This document shows positions 23,471 to 32,698 of a DNA stretch of 64,000 bases, piece after piece. A model generated the notes under the pieces. That model was not told where the DNA came from. It searched no databases and saw only the letters and a program-made list of their open reading frames with translations. Each line of letters begins with the position of its first letter. Position 1 is the stretch's first letter. Source of the stretch: Phycisphaerae bacterium (GTDB lineage Bacteria; Planctomycetota; Phycisphaerae; Sedimentisphaerales; Anaerobacaceae). Position numbers and translations under genes: made by a program. The stretch is from positions 1-64,000 of the forward strand of contig JAQTMR010000010.1 of NCBI GenBank assembly GCA_028714255.1, read 5' to 3'.

Positions 23471-24727
23471 TCAATTGCCGGAGCTTAGGGTCGTTATAAC
23501 TTTTATCATCGGTAAAAATATTGACAAGACGATGGTCATAGTAACAAGGCCGAGTACAATAATCATAATCGGTTCGAGCAGTGACATCAGCGAACCAACC
23601 ATCACGTCAACCTGCTCGTCGAAATTATCTGCTACCTTCAGAAGCATCTTGTCCAGGTCGCCTGTTTCCTCACCGACAGAAACCATATTGGCGATGATTA
23701 AATCAACGGTTTTGGATTGGCGTAACGGACCGGCGAAAGTATCGCCCTGCCTGATTGAATTGTGAACTTTGCCGAGCATGTTGGCATAGACCTCATTTCC
23801 CGCCGTCTCCCGTGAAGTATTAATAGCGTCCAGAATCGGTACGCCGGCGCCAATCAGCGTTCCAAGCGTCCTTGTCCACCGCGTAACGGCTACTTTGCCG
23901 CTAAGACTACCGATGACCGGAAGCTTCAGTTTGATGCTGTCCAGTACGAGTCTGCCGGTACGGAATCTCCTTATAATTTTTAATATAAAAACTATCCCAA
24001 ACGGCGCCCCTATCAAAATCGCCCAGCCATATTGGTACGCTATCCAGTCACTCATCCCGAACACAACTTGCGTTAGCGCCGGCAGCTTTGCGCCCTCGGT
24101 CATATCACTCAGCACGGTGGTAAACGTGGGTATCACTTTCCACATCAACATCAAGAGAATGGCAAATGCCGCCGACAAAACCACAAGCGGATAAACCATT
24201 GCGCTTTTGACTCGGGATTTAAGTTTCTGGTTTTTCTCCATAAAATCAGCTACGCGTGATAATATCAGGTCCAGCACGCCGCCGGTCTCACCTGCTGCGA
24301 CCATATTGACAAGCAGCCGGTCGAAGCACCGTGGAAATCTGCCAAGAGCTTCCGAGAGCGTTGCGCCGCCCTCGATGTCATCTGCTACATAACCGATGAC
24401 CCTCTTGAATGTCCCTGATTTTTGCTGCTCCTGCAGAATACGCAGTGACCTCAGGATGGGCAGTCCTGCATCCTGCAGCGTAGAAAGCTGCCTTGCGAAC
24501 TGCGTTACTAATTTGACTTTGACCTTTCCCCCTGCGCCGCGCCTCGGCTTAGGCTTCGCGCTGGTTTTTTCCGCGGCTTTTCTTCCGGCCCCATGCTCAC
24601 GAACCTTCGTGGGGAAATAACCCATATTTCGTATCTTGCTTATCGCCTCTTTCTGGCTCAGAGCTTCTATTTCATCCTTTATCCCCACGCCCTGTGAGTC
24701 CAGTGCTTCATATTGAAAAACAGGCAT
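23471..24727 (-). CDS. gspF: GspF/PilC inner-membrane platform protein
   Basis: A protein of about 418 residues with two T2SSF domains, at about residues 75-195 and 280-400. Features include 'FARQLSTLQDAGLPILRSL', 'L.RFP..F..L..NMV.AGE.GG.LD' and the second-domain counterpart 'WTRTLGTLIGAGVPILDAI...SVGEETGDLDKML'. Three membrane helices lie at about 170-195, 225-245 and 380-405. It couples the cytoplasmic ATPase to pseudopilus assembly. The start is ATG 24727, eight bases after GGAGG. An upstream GTG three codons earlier overlaps that site. Confidence 0.92.
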   Translation of the reverse strand: MPVFQYEALDSQGVGIKDEIEALSQKEAISKIRNMGYFPTKVREHGAGRKAAEKTSAKPKPRRGAGGKVKVKLVTQFARQLSTLQDAGLPILRSLRILQEQQKSGTFKRVIGYVADDIEGGATLSEALGRFPRCFDRLLVNMVAAGETGGVLDLILSRVADFMEKNQKLKSRVKSAMVYPLVVLSAAFAILLMLMWKVIPTFTTVLSDMTEGAKLPALTQVVFGMSDWIAYQYGWAILIGAPFGIVFILKIIRRFRTGRLVLDSIKLKLPVIGSLSGKVAVTRWTRTLGTLIGAGVPILDAINTSRETAGNEVYANMLGKVHNSIRQGDTFAGPLRQSKTVDLIIANMVSVGEETGDLDKMLLKVADNFDEQVDVMVGSLMSLLEPIMIIVLGLVTMTIVLSIFLPMIKVITTLSSGN

Positions 24728-24787
24728 CTTAAACACCTCCTTCAGGTTGATGGCTTAATATGAAATATCCCACAACCATAATTATTC

Positions 24788-26557
24788 TTATGCCTCCGTA
24801 GAAATCGTTTCCTTTACTACTTCCTCGATAGTGGTAATGCCGTTGTAAATGGCAGTCATGCCGTTCTCACGCAGCAGCGTCATACCGTTCTCCTGTGCCG
24901 CTTCACGCAGGAGATTTGTCGAGGCCTGATTCATAATTAACTCGCGTATCTTATCGGTGAACAGCATAATCTCATAAATAGCCGTTCGTCCTCTGTAGCC
25001 GGTGTTATTGCATTTGTTGCAGCCTCGGCCATAAAAGAAGTTCTTGCCCTTGACATCCGCCGGAGTAAGCCCCAGTTCCATCAACTGAGCTTCGTTTGGC
25101 TCGAATGGCGCCTTGCACCCTTCACATATCTTCCTGACCAGTCGCTGAGCAACAATACCTTCAAGCGTAGCAGTAATAAGAAACGGCTCAACACCCAAAT
25201 CCAAAAGTCTCGCTATTGAACTTGGAGCATCGTTTGTGTGCAGGGTAGTGAACACTATATGGCCTGTCAGAGACGACTGAGCCGCGATTTCTGCTGTTTC
25301 GAGGTCGCGGATTTCACCGACCATTATGACATCAGGGTCCTGACGCAAAATCGAACGCAGACACTTTGCAAATGTCAGTCCGATATCAGGCTTCATTTGG
25401 ACCTGAATAATACCGTCAATATCATATTCTACAGGGTCTTCGGTGGTGATTATTTTCGTCTCAATGTCGTTGATTTCGGTCAACGCCGAGTAAAGGGTGG
25501 TGGTTTTGCCGCAGCCGGTCGGACCGGTAACGATTATAATACCGTTAGGTCTGCGAATAAGCTGACGGAATACTTTAAGGTCGTATTGACTCAGTCCCAA
25601 TTTTTCCAAATCCAGGCTCAGAGTGCTTCTGTCAAGGATACGCAGCACTACGCTTTCACCGAACATTGTGGGTAGAACACTAACGCGCAAATCGACAGGC
25701 TTGCCCTGGACGGTCAGTGCTATTCGGCCGTCTTGCGGCAGCCGCCTCTCGGCGATGTCCAGGCTCGCCATAACTTTTATACGCGAGCTTAATGCCGCAG
25801 CAATGTGTCTTGGCGGGGGAACCATTTCGTAAAGCACACCGTCAATACGGTAGCGCATCTTATATTCATGTTCAAAAGGCTCAAAATGAACGTCTGATGC
25901 TTTATCACGAATGGCCTGAAGTAAAACCAGGTTCAGCAGCTTTTTGACAGGGTTCGACTCCGATAATTCCTTTAGTTCATCGAGGTCGATACTTTGGTTT
26001 CTGCCGTCAAATTCCGCAAGGAAGCTGTCCGCCTGGATTTCGCCTATTAATTCATTGATGTTTTCATCCTGCTTGGTTTCATAGTATTTGGCCAAAACAT
26101 TTTCCAGCGCATCTGAGTCGGTTATCTTCGCTGTAACTTTGGAACCCATCAATGTGCTCAAATCATCGGTTGCTCGGAAGTTATCAGCGCTGTCAAGAAC
26201 AACACACAACTCATTTTTCTCTTTGTTATATTCGATTGGCACGACGTGGTATGTCTTTGCCATTTGTGCCGGAACCTTATCGATTACCTCGGCAGGGATG
26301 TCAATATCACCCAGTTTTATATATTCCATGCCGCGCTGGGCAGCGAGTGCAATCTGCAGCTGGTCTTCATCGACTAAGCCGAGTTCAAGAAATATCTGGC
26401 CTATTCGGACAGGATCGGGCCGTTGCTTTTGAATTTTCAGGCATTCATGAACCTTCTCTCTTGTCAGGGCACCCATTTTTATAAGTATCCTGCCGAGGGT
26501 CCTGCCCCTTAATTGTTCGATGGGAGGGAGTGATTTTGCTACTTTTAGTTTTTCCAT
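24788..26557 (-). CDS. pilB: GspE/PilB-type assembly ATPase (1)
   Basis: About 589 residues from ATG 26557, which has AGGTGA upstream. An N-terminal MshEN domain (about 15-165) is followed by the ATPase core. Walker A is 'GPTGCGKTT' at 345-353, the Asp box 'ILRQDPDVIMVGEIRD' is at about 403-418, and the His box 'TGHIVFTTLHTNDA' follows. The zinc cysteines of GspE are Cys478, Cys481, Cys513 and Cys516. It powers pilus or pseudopilus extension in the cytoplasm. It lies between the PilT gene and the GspF gene, 60 bases upstream of the latter, and is the likely partner of that GspF. Confidence 0.93.
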   Translation of the reverse strand: MEKLKVAKSLPPIEQLRGRTLGRILIKMGALTREKVHECLKIQKQRPDPVRIGQIFLELGLVDEDQLQIALAAQRGMEYIKLGDIDIPAEVIDKVPAQMAKTYHVVPIEYNKEKNELCVVLDSADNFRATDDLSTLMGSKVTAKITDSDALENVLAKYYETKQDENINELIGEIQADSFLAEFDGRNQSIDLDELKELSESNPVKKLLNLVLLQAIRDKASDVHFEPFEHEYKMRYRIDGVLYEMVPPPRHIAAALSSRIKVMASLDIAERRLPQDGRIALTVQGKPVDLRVSVLPTMFGESVVLRILDRSTLSLDLEKLGLSQYDLKVFRQLIRRPNGIIIVTGPTGCGKTTTLYSALTEINDIETKIITTEDPVEYDIDGIIQVQMKPDIGLTFAKCLRSILRQDPDVIMVGEIRDLETAEIAAQSSLTGHIVFTTLHTNDAPSSIARLLDLGVEPFLITATLEGIVAQRLVRKICEGCKAPFEPNEAQLMELGLTPADVKGKNFFYGRGCNKCNNTGYRGRTAIYEIMLFTDKIRELIMNQASTNLLREAAQENGMTLLRENGMTAIYNGITTIEEVVKETISTEA

Positions 26558-26795
26558 TTGGTTTTCACCTCTAACCAAAGTTAACCTTACATCTACAAGA
26601 ATTATATCACATTAAAACCTTCTTGGCAAGTAAATTACAAATTGGACATTTAGTTGTTAGGACTTATGGGTCGGCTATTCTTGCCTTTTTACAGCTATTT
26701 ATCGGATAGAAAAGCCCCCTATTTTAACCTAAAAAAATACCAGCCAGATTTGTTTCTGTGCTGGTATTTCATAAAATCGGCTAATTTTGTTCCAA

Positions 26796-27935
26796 CTATG
26801 TCCTTAAAATCTCCATATCATCCTCGCCCTCCTCTGCCACTGGTTGTTTCTTTCCTTTTACCTTGCCTAACTTGGCCAGAGCCTTATCCGCCAATGCTCC
26901 CGGCTGGCGGGCCTTGTTCAGCATTTCTTCCTTGGTAATCTTGCCGGTTTCATAGAGCACCCAAAGATGTTCATCGAGAAGCTGCATACCTAATTTCCTG
27001 CCTGTTTGGATGCTCGAATCGATTCGGTAGGTCTTGTTTTCACGGATAAGATTAGCAATCGCAGGGGTAACAACCATAAACTCATAGGCGGCGACTCTTC
27101 CTCTGCCGGTAGCCAGAGGACAAAGTTCCTGGCTGAGGACCGCCATCAGATTGGAGCTTAACTGGGTGCGAATCTGCTCCTGCTGGTTCACCGGGAATAC
27201 GTCGATAATTCTGGTAATTGTTCCTGCTGCGCTTATTGTATGCAGCGTACTAAAGACAAGGTGGCCGGTCTCGGCAGCTCTAATAGCCGCCTCGATAGTT
27301 TCCAGGTCTCGCAGCTCACCTACCAAAATCACGTCCGGGTCCTGTCTCAAAACACGCCTTAGTGCTTCACCGAAGCTCGGAACATCGACACCAACTTCTC
27401 GTTGATTAATAATAGATTTTTTATGCTTGTGATAATATTCTATCGGTTCTTCGATTGTTACAATATGGCGGTCGAAGTGTTCGTTAATATAGTTCACCAT
27501 ACAAGCTAAGGTAGTCGTTTTGCCGCTGCCGGTCGGGCCTGTAACCAAAAACATACCTCTTGGCCGTCGGCACAAAGCAGAGCAAATCTTGGGTAAACCT
27601 ACCTCTTCGAATGACATAATTTTAGTTGGAATAAGGCGTAATACTATCGAAATATCGCCTTTTTGACGAAAAACAGATACTCTAAATCTTGCCATATCGC
27701 CATAGGCAAAACCAAAGTCGGTTCCTCCCTCTTCCTGAATCTCCTGCTGATTTCGCTCAGGAGCTATGCTTTTCATAAGTGCCACGGTATCGTCTGCATC
27801 GAGGACTTTGGTCTCAAGGGATCTGAGTTGGCCGTCTATTCTCAATACCGGTGCTCGACCGGTAACCAGATGTATATCAGAGCCTCTTTGCGTGACACAT
27901 GCCTGTAGGAGGCGGTCCATATTAACTGTTGCCAT
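26796..27935 (-). CDS. pilT: PilT-type retraction ATPase
   Basis: A 379-residue hexameric ATPase of the PilT family. It lacks the MshEN domain and zinc cysteines of the PilB type. Walker A is 'GPTGSGKTT' at 133-141, and 'RQDPDVILVGELRDLET' and 'AETGHLVFSTLHT' follow. The C-terminal 60 residues are charged and unconserved. PilT disassembles type IV pili, so its presence argues that the cluster makes a retractable pilus rather than a pure type II secretion pseudopilus. It is placed between the two PilB-like genes. Confidence 0.92.
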   Translation of the reverse strand: MATVNMDRLLQACVTQRGSDIHLVTGRAPVLRIDGQLRSLETKVLDADDTVALMKSIAPERNQQEIQEEGGTDFGFAYGDMARFRVSVFRQKGDISIVLRLIPTKIMSFEEVGLPKICSALCRRPRGMFLVTGPTGSGKTTTLACMVNYINEHFDRHIVTIEEPIEYYHKHKKSIINQREVGVDVPSFGEALRRVLRQDPDVILVGELRDLETIEAAIRAAETGHLVFSTLHTISAAGTITRIIDVFPVNQQEQIRTQLSSNLMAVLSQELCPLATGRGRVAAYEFMVVTPAIANLIRENKTYRIDSSIQTGRKLGMQLLDEHLWVLYETGKITKEEMLNKARQPGALADKALAKLGKVKGKKQPVAEEGEDDMEILRT

Positions 27936-27966
27936 TTTTACAGAATCCTTAATAAGCTGTTTTTGT

Positions 27967-29703
27967 TTATTCCACCGCGACGTCGTCGGCTTGCGCTATA
28001 CCCGCTACTTCTTCGGGAGTAGTCAGACCTTTGAATATCTTGGCCTTGCCGTCATCCCTTAGCGTTCGCATCCCGGCTGCTATGCAGGCCTTTCGTAAAT
28101 CTGCCGTAGCGGCCTTTTCAAAGGCCAGTTCCCTTATCTTGCTGTTTAGTTCTACCATCTCGAATACTGCAATTCGGCCTTTGTAGCCGGTACTCTGACA
28201 CTGGCTGCAGCCGGCACCTTTATAGATGGGATTTTTTTTGATATCCTCAGGAGTAATACCAACCAGTCGTAAATAATGTGGGTCGGGATTTTCATTAATT
28301 ACTTTGCACTTACTGCAAATGACTCTTACAAGCCTTTGTGCCATAATAGCTTGAATAGAGCTGGCTACGAGGAATGGCTTGACACCCATATCTATCAGAC
28401 GCGTAATTGCGCTGGGGGCATCGTTCGTGTGCAAAGTGCTGAAAACCAGGTGTCCCGTAAGAGCAGCCTGGATGGCGGTATCCGCAACGATACCGTCTCG
28501 AATTTCTCCGACGAGTATAATATTCGGAGCTTGTCGCAGCATTGCCCTGAGAATCTTGTCGAATGTCAGCTCGATTTCATCTCTTATTTGACACTGATTC
28601 ATCCCGTCAAAGTTGTATTCCACGGGGTCTTCCGCGGTAATAATTTTCTTGTCAGGCCTGTTAAGCTCCTGAAGTGCCGCATACAGAGTCGTGGTTTTTC
28701 CGCTTCCGGTCGGCCCTGTAACCAAAAATATACCGTTGGGCCTTTTAATTATTCTTACAAATCGTTCGTAATCATACTGTTCGAAACCGAGCGACTGAAT
28801 ACCGATATTGACCGAATCACGCCGCAAAATTCGCAATACTACGCTTTCTCCGTGGTTGCCCGGCAGAGCGGAAACACGAAAATCGACGTCATTATCTCCA
28901 ATCATACGTTTAATACGGCCGTCCTGTGGCAATCTTCTTTCTGCAATATCCATACCGGATAGAATTTTGAAGCGGGTCATTATGGGCGCTTGCATATTCT
29001 TGGGGATATTATCTTTTTCCAGACAAACGCCGTCAACGCGGTATCTTACGCGCACCCTGTCTGCCATCGGCTCGATATGAATATCGCTGGCACGCATATG
29101 ATATGCGTTATCTATTATCAAATTTACCAGCTTGACAATCGGGCTGTCATCACCTTCGCCGGTGTCACCGGCGCGGAGGGCTTCTGCCTGTAACTCTCGG
29201 CTGGCATCGGCAAGCTCGGCGGCTGTTGCGTCGATGCTGTGTCTCAACTTGTCATCTTCCTCACTTCTTGCTTCTTCCACTGTCCCCTGGATATACGACT
29301 TGATTTTTGAGGGGTTTGCCAGACAGTAATCCAGTTCCTTATTCAAGCGAAACCGAAGTGTGTCCATCATGTCTAAATTTAACGGGTCACTGATAATTAC
29401 TTTCAATCTGCCGTCATTCATACCAAGAGGCAGGATGCTATGCCTTTTTATAAGGTCTTCCGGGATAAGCTTTATTACATCAGGCGGAATAGCGGTTTTA
29501 TCCAGGTTCACATACTCCAGCCCGAATTGTTTGGCAAGTGCCTTGGTAAGTGTTTCTTCGTCCACCAGGCCCAACTCGAGCAATATCTGGCCAAGCCGTT
29601 TATTACTCGTTTTAGAAGTCTTGATTGCATCAATAAGAGGCTGCTTCTTCACCACCCCGGCTTTGTAGAGTATTTCACCTAAATGTCTGCGTTTTTCTGC
29701 CAT
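27967..29703 (-). CDS. pilB: GspE/PilB-type assembly ATPase (2)
   Basis: About 578 residues from ATG 29703. An MshEN domain covers about 5-135, Walker A 'GPTGSGKTT' lies at about 330-338, and zinc-type CxxC pairs occur in 'ICSKCK' and 'GCSQCQ'. In the Asp box the usual R-Q-D-P-D is R-Q-A-P-N, followed by an intact 'IILVGEIRD'. It is a diverged paralogue of the ATPase at 24788. Two extension ATPases with one GspF suggest alternative motors or a shared platform. It overlaps nothing and is separated by 31 bases from pilT. Confidence 0.9.
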   Translation of the reverse strand: MAEKRRHLGEILYKAGVVKKQPLIDAIKTSKTSNKRLGQILLELGLVDEETLTKALAKQFGLEYVNLDKTAIPPDVIKLIPEDLIKRHSILPLGMNDGRLKVIISDPLNLDMMDTLRFRLNKELDYCLANPSKIKSYIQGTVEEARSEEDDKLRHSIDATAAELADASRELQAEALRAGDTGEGDDSPIVKLVNLIIDNAYHMRASDIHIEPMADRVRVRYRVDGVCLEKDNIPKNMQAPIMTRFKILSGMDIAERRLPQDGRIKRMIGDNDVDFRVSALPGNHGESVVLRILRRDSVNIGIQSLGFEQYDYERFVRIIKRPNGIFLVTGPTGSGKTTTLYAALQELNRPDKKIITAEDPVEYNFDGMNQCQIRDEIELTFDKILRAMLRQAPNIILVGEIRDGIVADTAIQAALTGHLVFSTLHTNDAPSAITRLIDMGVKPFLVASSIQAIMAQRLVRVICSKCKVINENPDPHYLRLVGITPEDIKKNPIYKGAGCSQCQSTGYKGRIAVFEMVELNSKIRELAFEKAATADLRKACIAAGMRTLRDDGKAKIFKGLTTPEEVAGIAQADDVAVE

Positions 29704-29765
29704 ATAAACCCAATACTGGTTGCTAAACCCTCTATTATACCACAATCATTATCCGGACGCAACCG

Positions 29766-30998
29766 TTACAACTTCAGCCGGAGCATATTTAGAGCCGTTT
29801 GTGCTGCATGCAGTCTCATAAAATCTCTGCCATAAGGAAAAACAAAGCGTTTGGTTTCACAGCCGTTGCCGGAATCTATGCTAATATACACCAGACCAAC
29901 AGGCTTTTGTTCGCTCCCGCCGCCAGGCCCAGCTATGCCGGTTATACCTATGGCAAAGTCCGTTTCAGCTCTTTTTCTGGCCCCTTGGGCCATAGCTTCC
30001 GCTACCCGGCAGCTCACAGCACCATCCTCTTCAATTAACTCGGCTTTTATGCCAAGCTCCTTGATTTTGGCAGTATTGCTGTAAGTAACCCAGCCGTATG
30101 TAAAATATCGGCTTGCCCCGGCGGTATCGGTCAGTAATTTCGCTAACGCCCCGCCGGTGCAGGATTCCGCTACCGCTATTGTCTTTTTCTGCTGAGCTAA
30201 TTTCGCCCCCACCACTTCTGCCAAAGTCTGCTCCCCTGTGCCGTATATTAGTTCGCCCAGAATCTCTCGCAACGTTTGCTCATCCTTCTCGGCCATCTGT
30301 TGCGCCTTAACTTTGTCTTTTGCTGTTGCGATAATGGTCAGAGTGATTACACCATAGTGGACGGTGCAGTTAATTAGTGGGTTTCTGCCCCGCTGCATAA
30401 GCCCGCCGAGTTTTTCGGCAACACTTGACTCCCCTGCCCCGAAGCACTTTAGTTTCAACACGGCAATTGCTTGTTCGCCGGCAAATCTTTTCAACTCCGT
30501 AAGAACTGATTCTTCGAACATCTGCTTCATTTCCGATGGCACACCGGGTAAAACAAAAAATAATTTATCTTCTGCTTCAGCCCTTATCCCCGGAGCTGTA
30601 CCGCGAATATTCTCGATAGCCTTTGTACCAGCGGGTATATATGCTTGTATGTTATTCTTCTCAGGCATCGGCCGGTTTCTGCTGGCGAATATACTCTGAA
30701 TTTTCTCAAGCAGGTTGTTTTGTAACTGCAATTCGCTGCCGAGAAATTTGGCAAGTCCCTGCCGTGTCAGGTCATCGTCGGTCGGGCCGAGTCCGCCGGT
30801 TATCAGAACTATGTCAGCGTCGCCGCTTGCCAAATTCAGCATTCGCACAATCGAATCTATATCATCGCCGATGGTGTAGGAACTGACTACAGGTATGCCG
30901 ATTGCAAACAGCCTTTCGCTTAGATATAAAGTATTGGTGTTTAGTGTCTGACCGTTAAGAAGTTCATTGCCGATACTGACGATACTTGCTTTTCTCAT
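29766..30998 (-). CDS. cinA: CinA: nicotinamide-nucleotide amidase / MoCF-like protein
   Basis: A 410-residue two-domain protein. The N-terminal molybdopterin-binding-like (COG1058) domain has 'SIGNELLNGQTLNTN' and 'ITGGLGPTDDDLT'. The C-terminal PncC amidase domain, about 255-410, has 'VAESCTGGALAKLLTDTAGAS', 'GITGIAGPGGG' and 'KPVGLVYI'. The amidase converts NMN to nicotinate mononucleotide, and the N-terminal domain has ADP-ribose pyrophosphatase activity in some species. It is the gene immediately upstream of the pilus operon, but CinA is a housekeeping pyridine-salvage enzyme and a functional link is not implied. Confidence 0.93.
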   Translation of the reverse strand: MRKASIVSIGNELLNGQTLNTNTLYLSERLFAIGIPVVSSYTIGDDIDSIVRMLNLASGDADIVLITGGLGPTDDDLTRQGLAKFLGSELQLQNNLLEKIQSIFASRNRPMPEKNNIQAYIPAGTKAIENIRGTAPGIRAEAEDKLFFVLPGVPSEMKQMFEESVLTELKRFAGEQAIAVLKLKCFGAGESSVAEKLGGLMQRGRNPLINCTVHYGVITLTIIATAKDKVKAQQMAEKDEQTLREILGELIYGTGEQTLAEVVGAKLAQQKKTIAVAESCTGGALAKLLTDTAGASRYFTYGWVTYSNTAKIKELGIKAELIEEDGAVSCRVAEAMAQGARKRAETDFAIGITGIAGPGGGSEQKPVGLVYISIDSGNGCETKRFVFPYGRDFMRLHAAQTALNMLRLKL

Positions 30999-31040
30999 AG
31001 CTCTTTATTGAAACGTTATTCTCTTTTGGTTTATAGATTT

Positions 31041-32378
31041 TTATTCTTTTGTTTCTACGGATATTTGGGTTACGGTGCCTATGCCATTGGCAACCTGTGG
31101 AATAATCCCTTTGCGGACATAAACGGGATGGACCATTTCGCGGATTGCGGAAAGTTTTTTCCAGAAGACCGCAGCGGCGATTATACAAAGTACCCCGCTT
31201 ATCTGCAAAGTGTGAGGAGCGCCTATCTTGTGGGCTATGCTTCCAGCCAGCAGGCTGCCGATGGGGGCTGTGCCCATAAAAGCCATCGTATAAAGACTCA
31301 TAATTCGACCTCGTTTGTCATCATCGACTACCGTCTGCAAAATGGTATTAATTGAGGCCATCTGCACCATCATTCCAAATCCTGCGAGTAAAGTCAAACA
31401 TAGAGAAAGCCACACATTGCGCGAGAAAGAAAATCCAATAATACCCACGGCAAAAATGCTTATGGCGAAAACCACTATTTTGTCGAGGTTCTTAACGGTT
31501 CTGCGGGACGCAAGAAACACTGCGCCGCAGAGAGCGCCGATGCCGACCGCACCCATAAGAAAGCCGAGCGTCCTGGGCCCGCCATGCAGGATGTCCTTCG
31601 CGAATACAGGCATAAGCACGGCATAGGGCATACCGATGATACCAATTAAAGCAAGCAGCAGCAAAATAGCCCTTATTGGTACAAACCTGTATGCGTAAAG
31701 CAGGCCGTCCCTGAACCCTGTTATGATATGGCCGTTATGACGATTAAGGCTGCGAGGCGTAAGTTTAAGGGCAAGCAGCGCCCCTATAACAGCCAGATAG
31801 CTTACAGCGTTTAGTGAAAAGCAGACACTTTCCCCTACCGCGGCGATTAGCACTCCTGCTATCGAAGGGCCGATAAGCCTGGCGCCGTTGAAGGTCAGGG
31901 AATTAAGTGCGATGGCGTTGGGGATGTCTTCCTGTCTGTCAACCAGTTCATAGACAAAAGCCTGCCGGATAGGGATATCGAAGCCGTTAATTAGGCCCAT
32001 AAATACGCTCAGGCACATTATCTTCCATACGGTGATGGTATGGGTAACGATGAGCACAACGAGTATCGTCGCCTGGAGCATGGAGAGGATTTGGGTAACA
32101 ATAATCATCTTGTGTCGGCTCCATCTATCCGCTAGAACGCCTGCAAGAGGCGCAGCGATACAGGTTGGAATCTGGCTGGCAAACATAACTGCTCCGAGAT
32201 AAAAGGCAGAGGAGGTCATCCGATAGACAAGCCAGCTTATGGCGACCTGCTGCATCCATGTTCCTATAAGACTTATGCTTTGGCCGGCAAAAAAGAGCCT
32301 GTAGTTTCTATGCTTAAGGGCCCGCAAAATCAATTTCACTCCGCGGGTATCGTTTATTTCATTATTTACAGCACACAT
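31041..32378 (-). CDS. MFS transporter (MFS_3 / EntS-like)
   Basis: A 445-residue protein with about twelve membrane helices. The opening 'LKHRNYRLFFAGQSISLIGTWMQQVAISWLVY' and the loop 'GVLADRWSRHK' between helices 2 and 3 are characteristic of the MFS_3 group, which includes enterobactin exporter EntS. The substrate is unknown. A further group signature, 'NAIALNSLTFNGARLIGPSIAGVLIA', is present. It ends 42 bases upstream of cinA on the same strand and may share its transcript. Confidence 0.88.
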   Translation of the reverse strand: MCAVNNEINDTRGVKLILRALKHRNYRLFFAGQSISLIGTWMQQVAISWLVYRMTSSAFYLGAVMFASQIPTCIAAPLAGVLADRWSRHKMIIVTQILSMLQATILVVLIVTHTITVWKIMCLSVFMGLINGFDIPIRQAFVYELVDRQEDIPNAIALNSLTFNGARLIGPSIAGVLIAAVGESVCFSLNAVSYLAVIGALLALKLTPRSLNRHNGHIITGFRDGLLYAYRFVPIRAILLLLALIGIIGMPYAVLMPVFAKDILHGGPRTLGFLMGAVGIGALCGAVFLASRRTVKNLDKIVVFAISIFAVGIIGFSFSRNVWLSLCLTLLAGFGMMVQMASINTILQTVVDDDKRGRIMSLYTMAFMGTAPIGSLLAGSIAHKIGAPHTLQISGVLCIIAAAVFWKKLSAIREMVHPVYVRKGIIPQVANGIGTVTQISVETKE

Positions 32379-32698
32379 CTTTTTATCTTATCGAATAAAG
32401 CTTCTTAAAACTGCCGTGTTAGATGGCCGATTATATTCTTCGGTGCCAAAATATCGGTTAGTTTTCTGCCCTTTAAGCATAAATGGTACAGGTTAGGCCA
32501 TATTGAGTAAAGAGGGAAGTTGAAGTGCGGGATTATAGAGAAAGCAAAATGAGCAGGATAAGGACCGATGCTTTCCCCGCAATCAAACGCAAATTCACCT
32601 TGTCTCTGTTGCACAGGAAAGCCTGGATTTCCAGGGTGTTTTTTGCTATAATAAACGGCAACATATGGCTTGGGCTAAATCCCGGAGGCAGGTCGAAG
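32379..32698. other. Intergenic region with weak promoter before the beta-helix gene
   Basis: No gene is seen. The frame upstream of 32699 stays open, but the extra 58 codons show no signal peptide and look non-coding. TATAAT at 32647-32652 is a good -10 element. The matching -35 (TGGATT, 32624-32629) is weak. GGAGG at 32684-32688 is the ribosome site. Confidence 0.45.

Noticed and set aside
25238-25675. Long plus-strand open frames opposite the pilus ATPases (also 28276-28962)
   Set aside because: They are antisense to well-conserved ATPase genes and show no domain.
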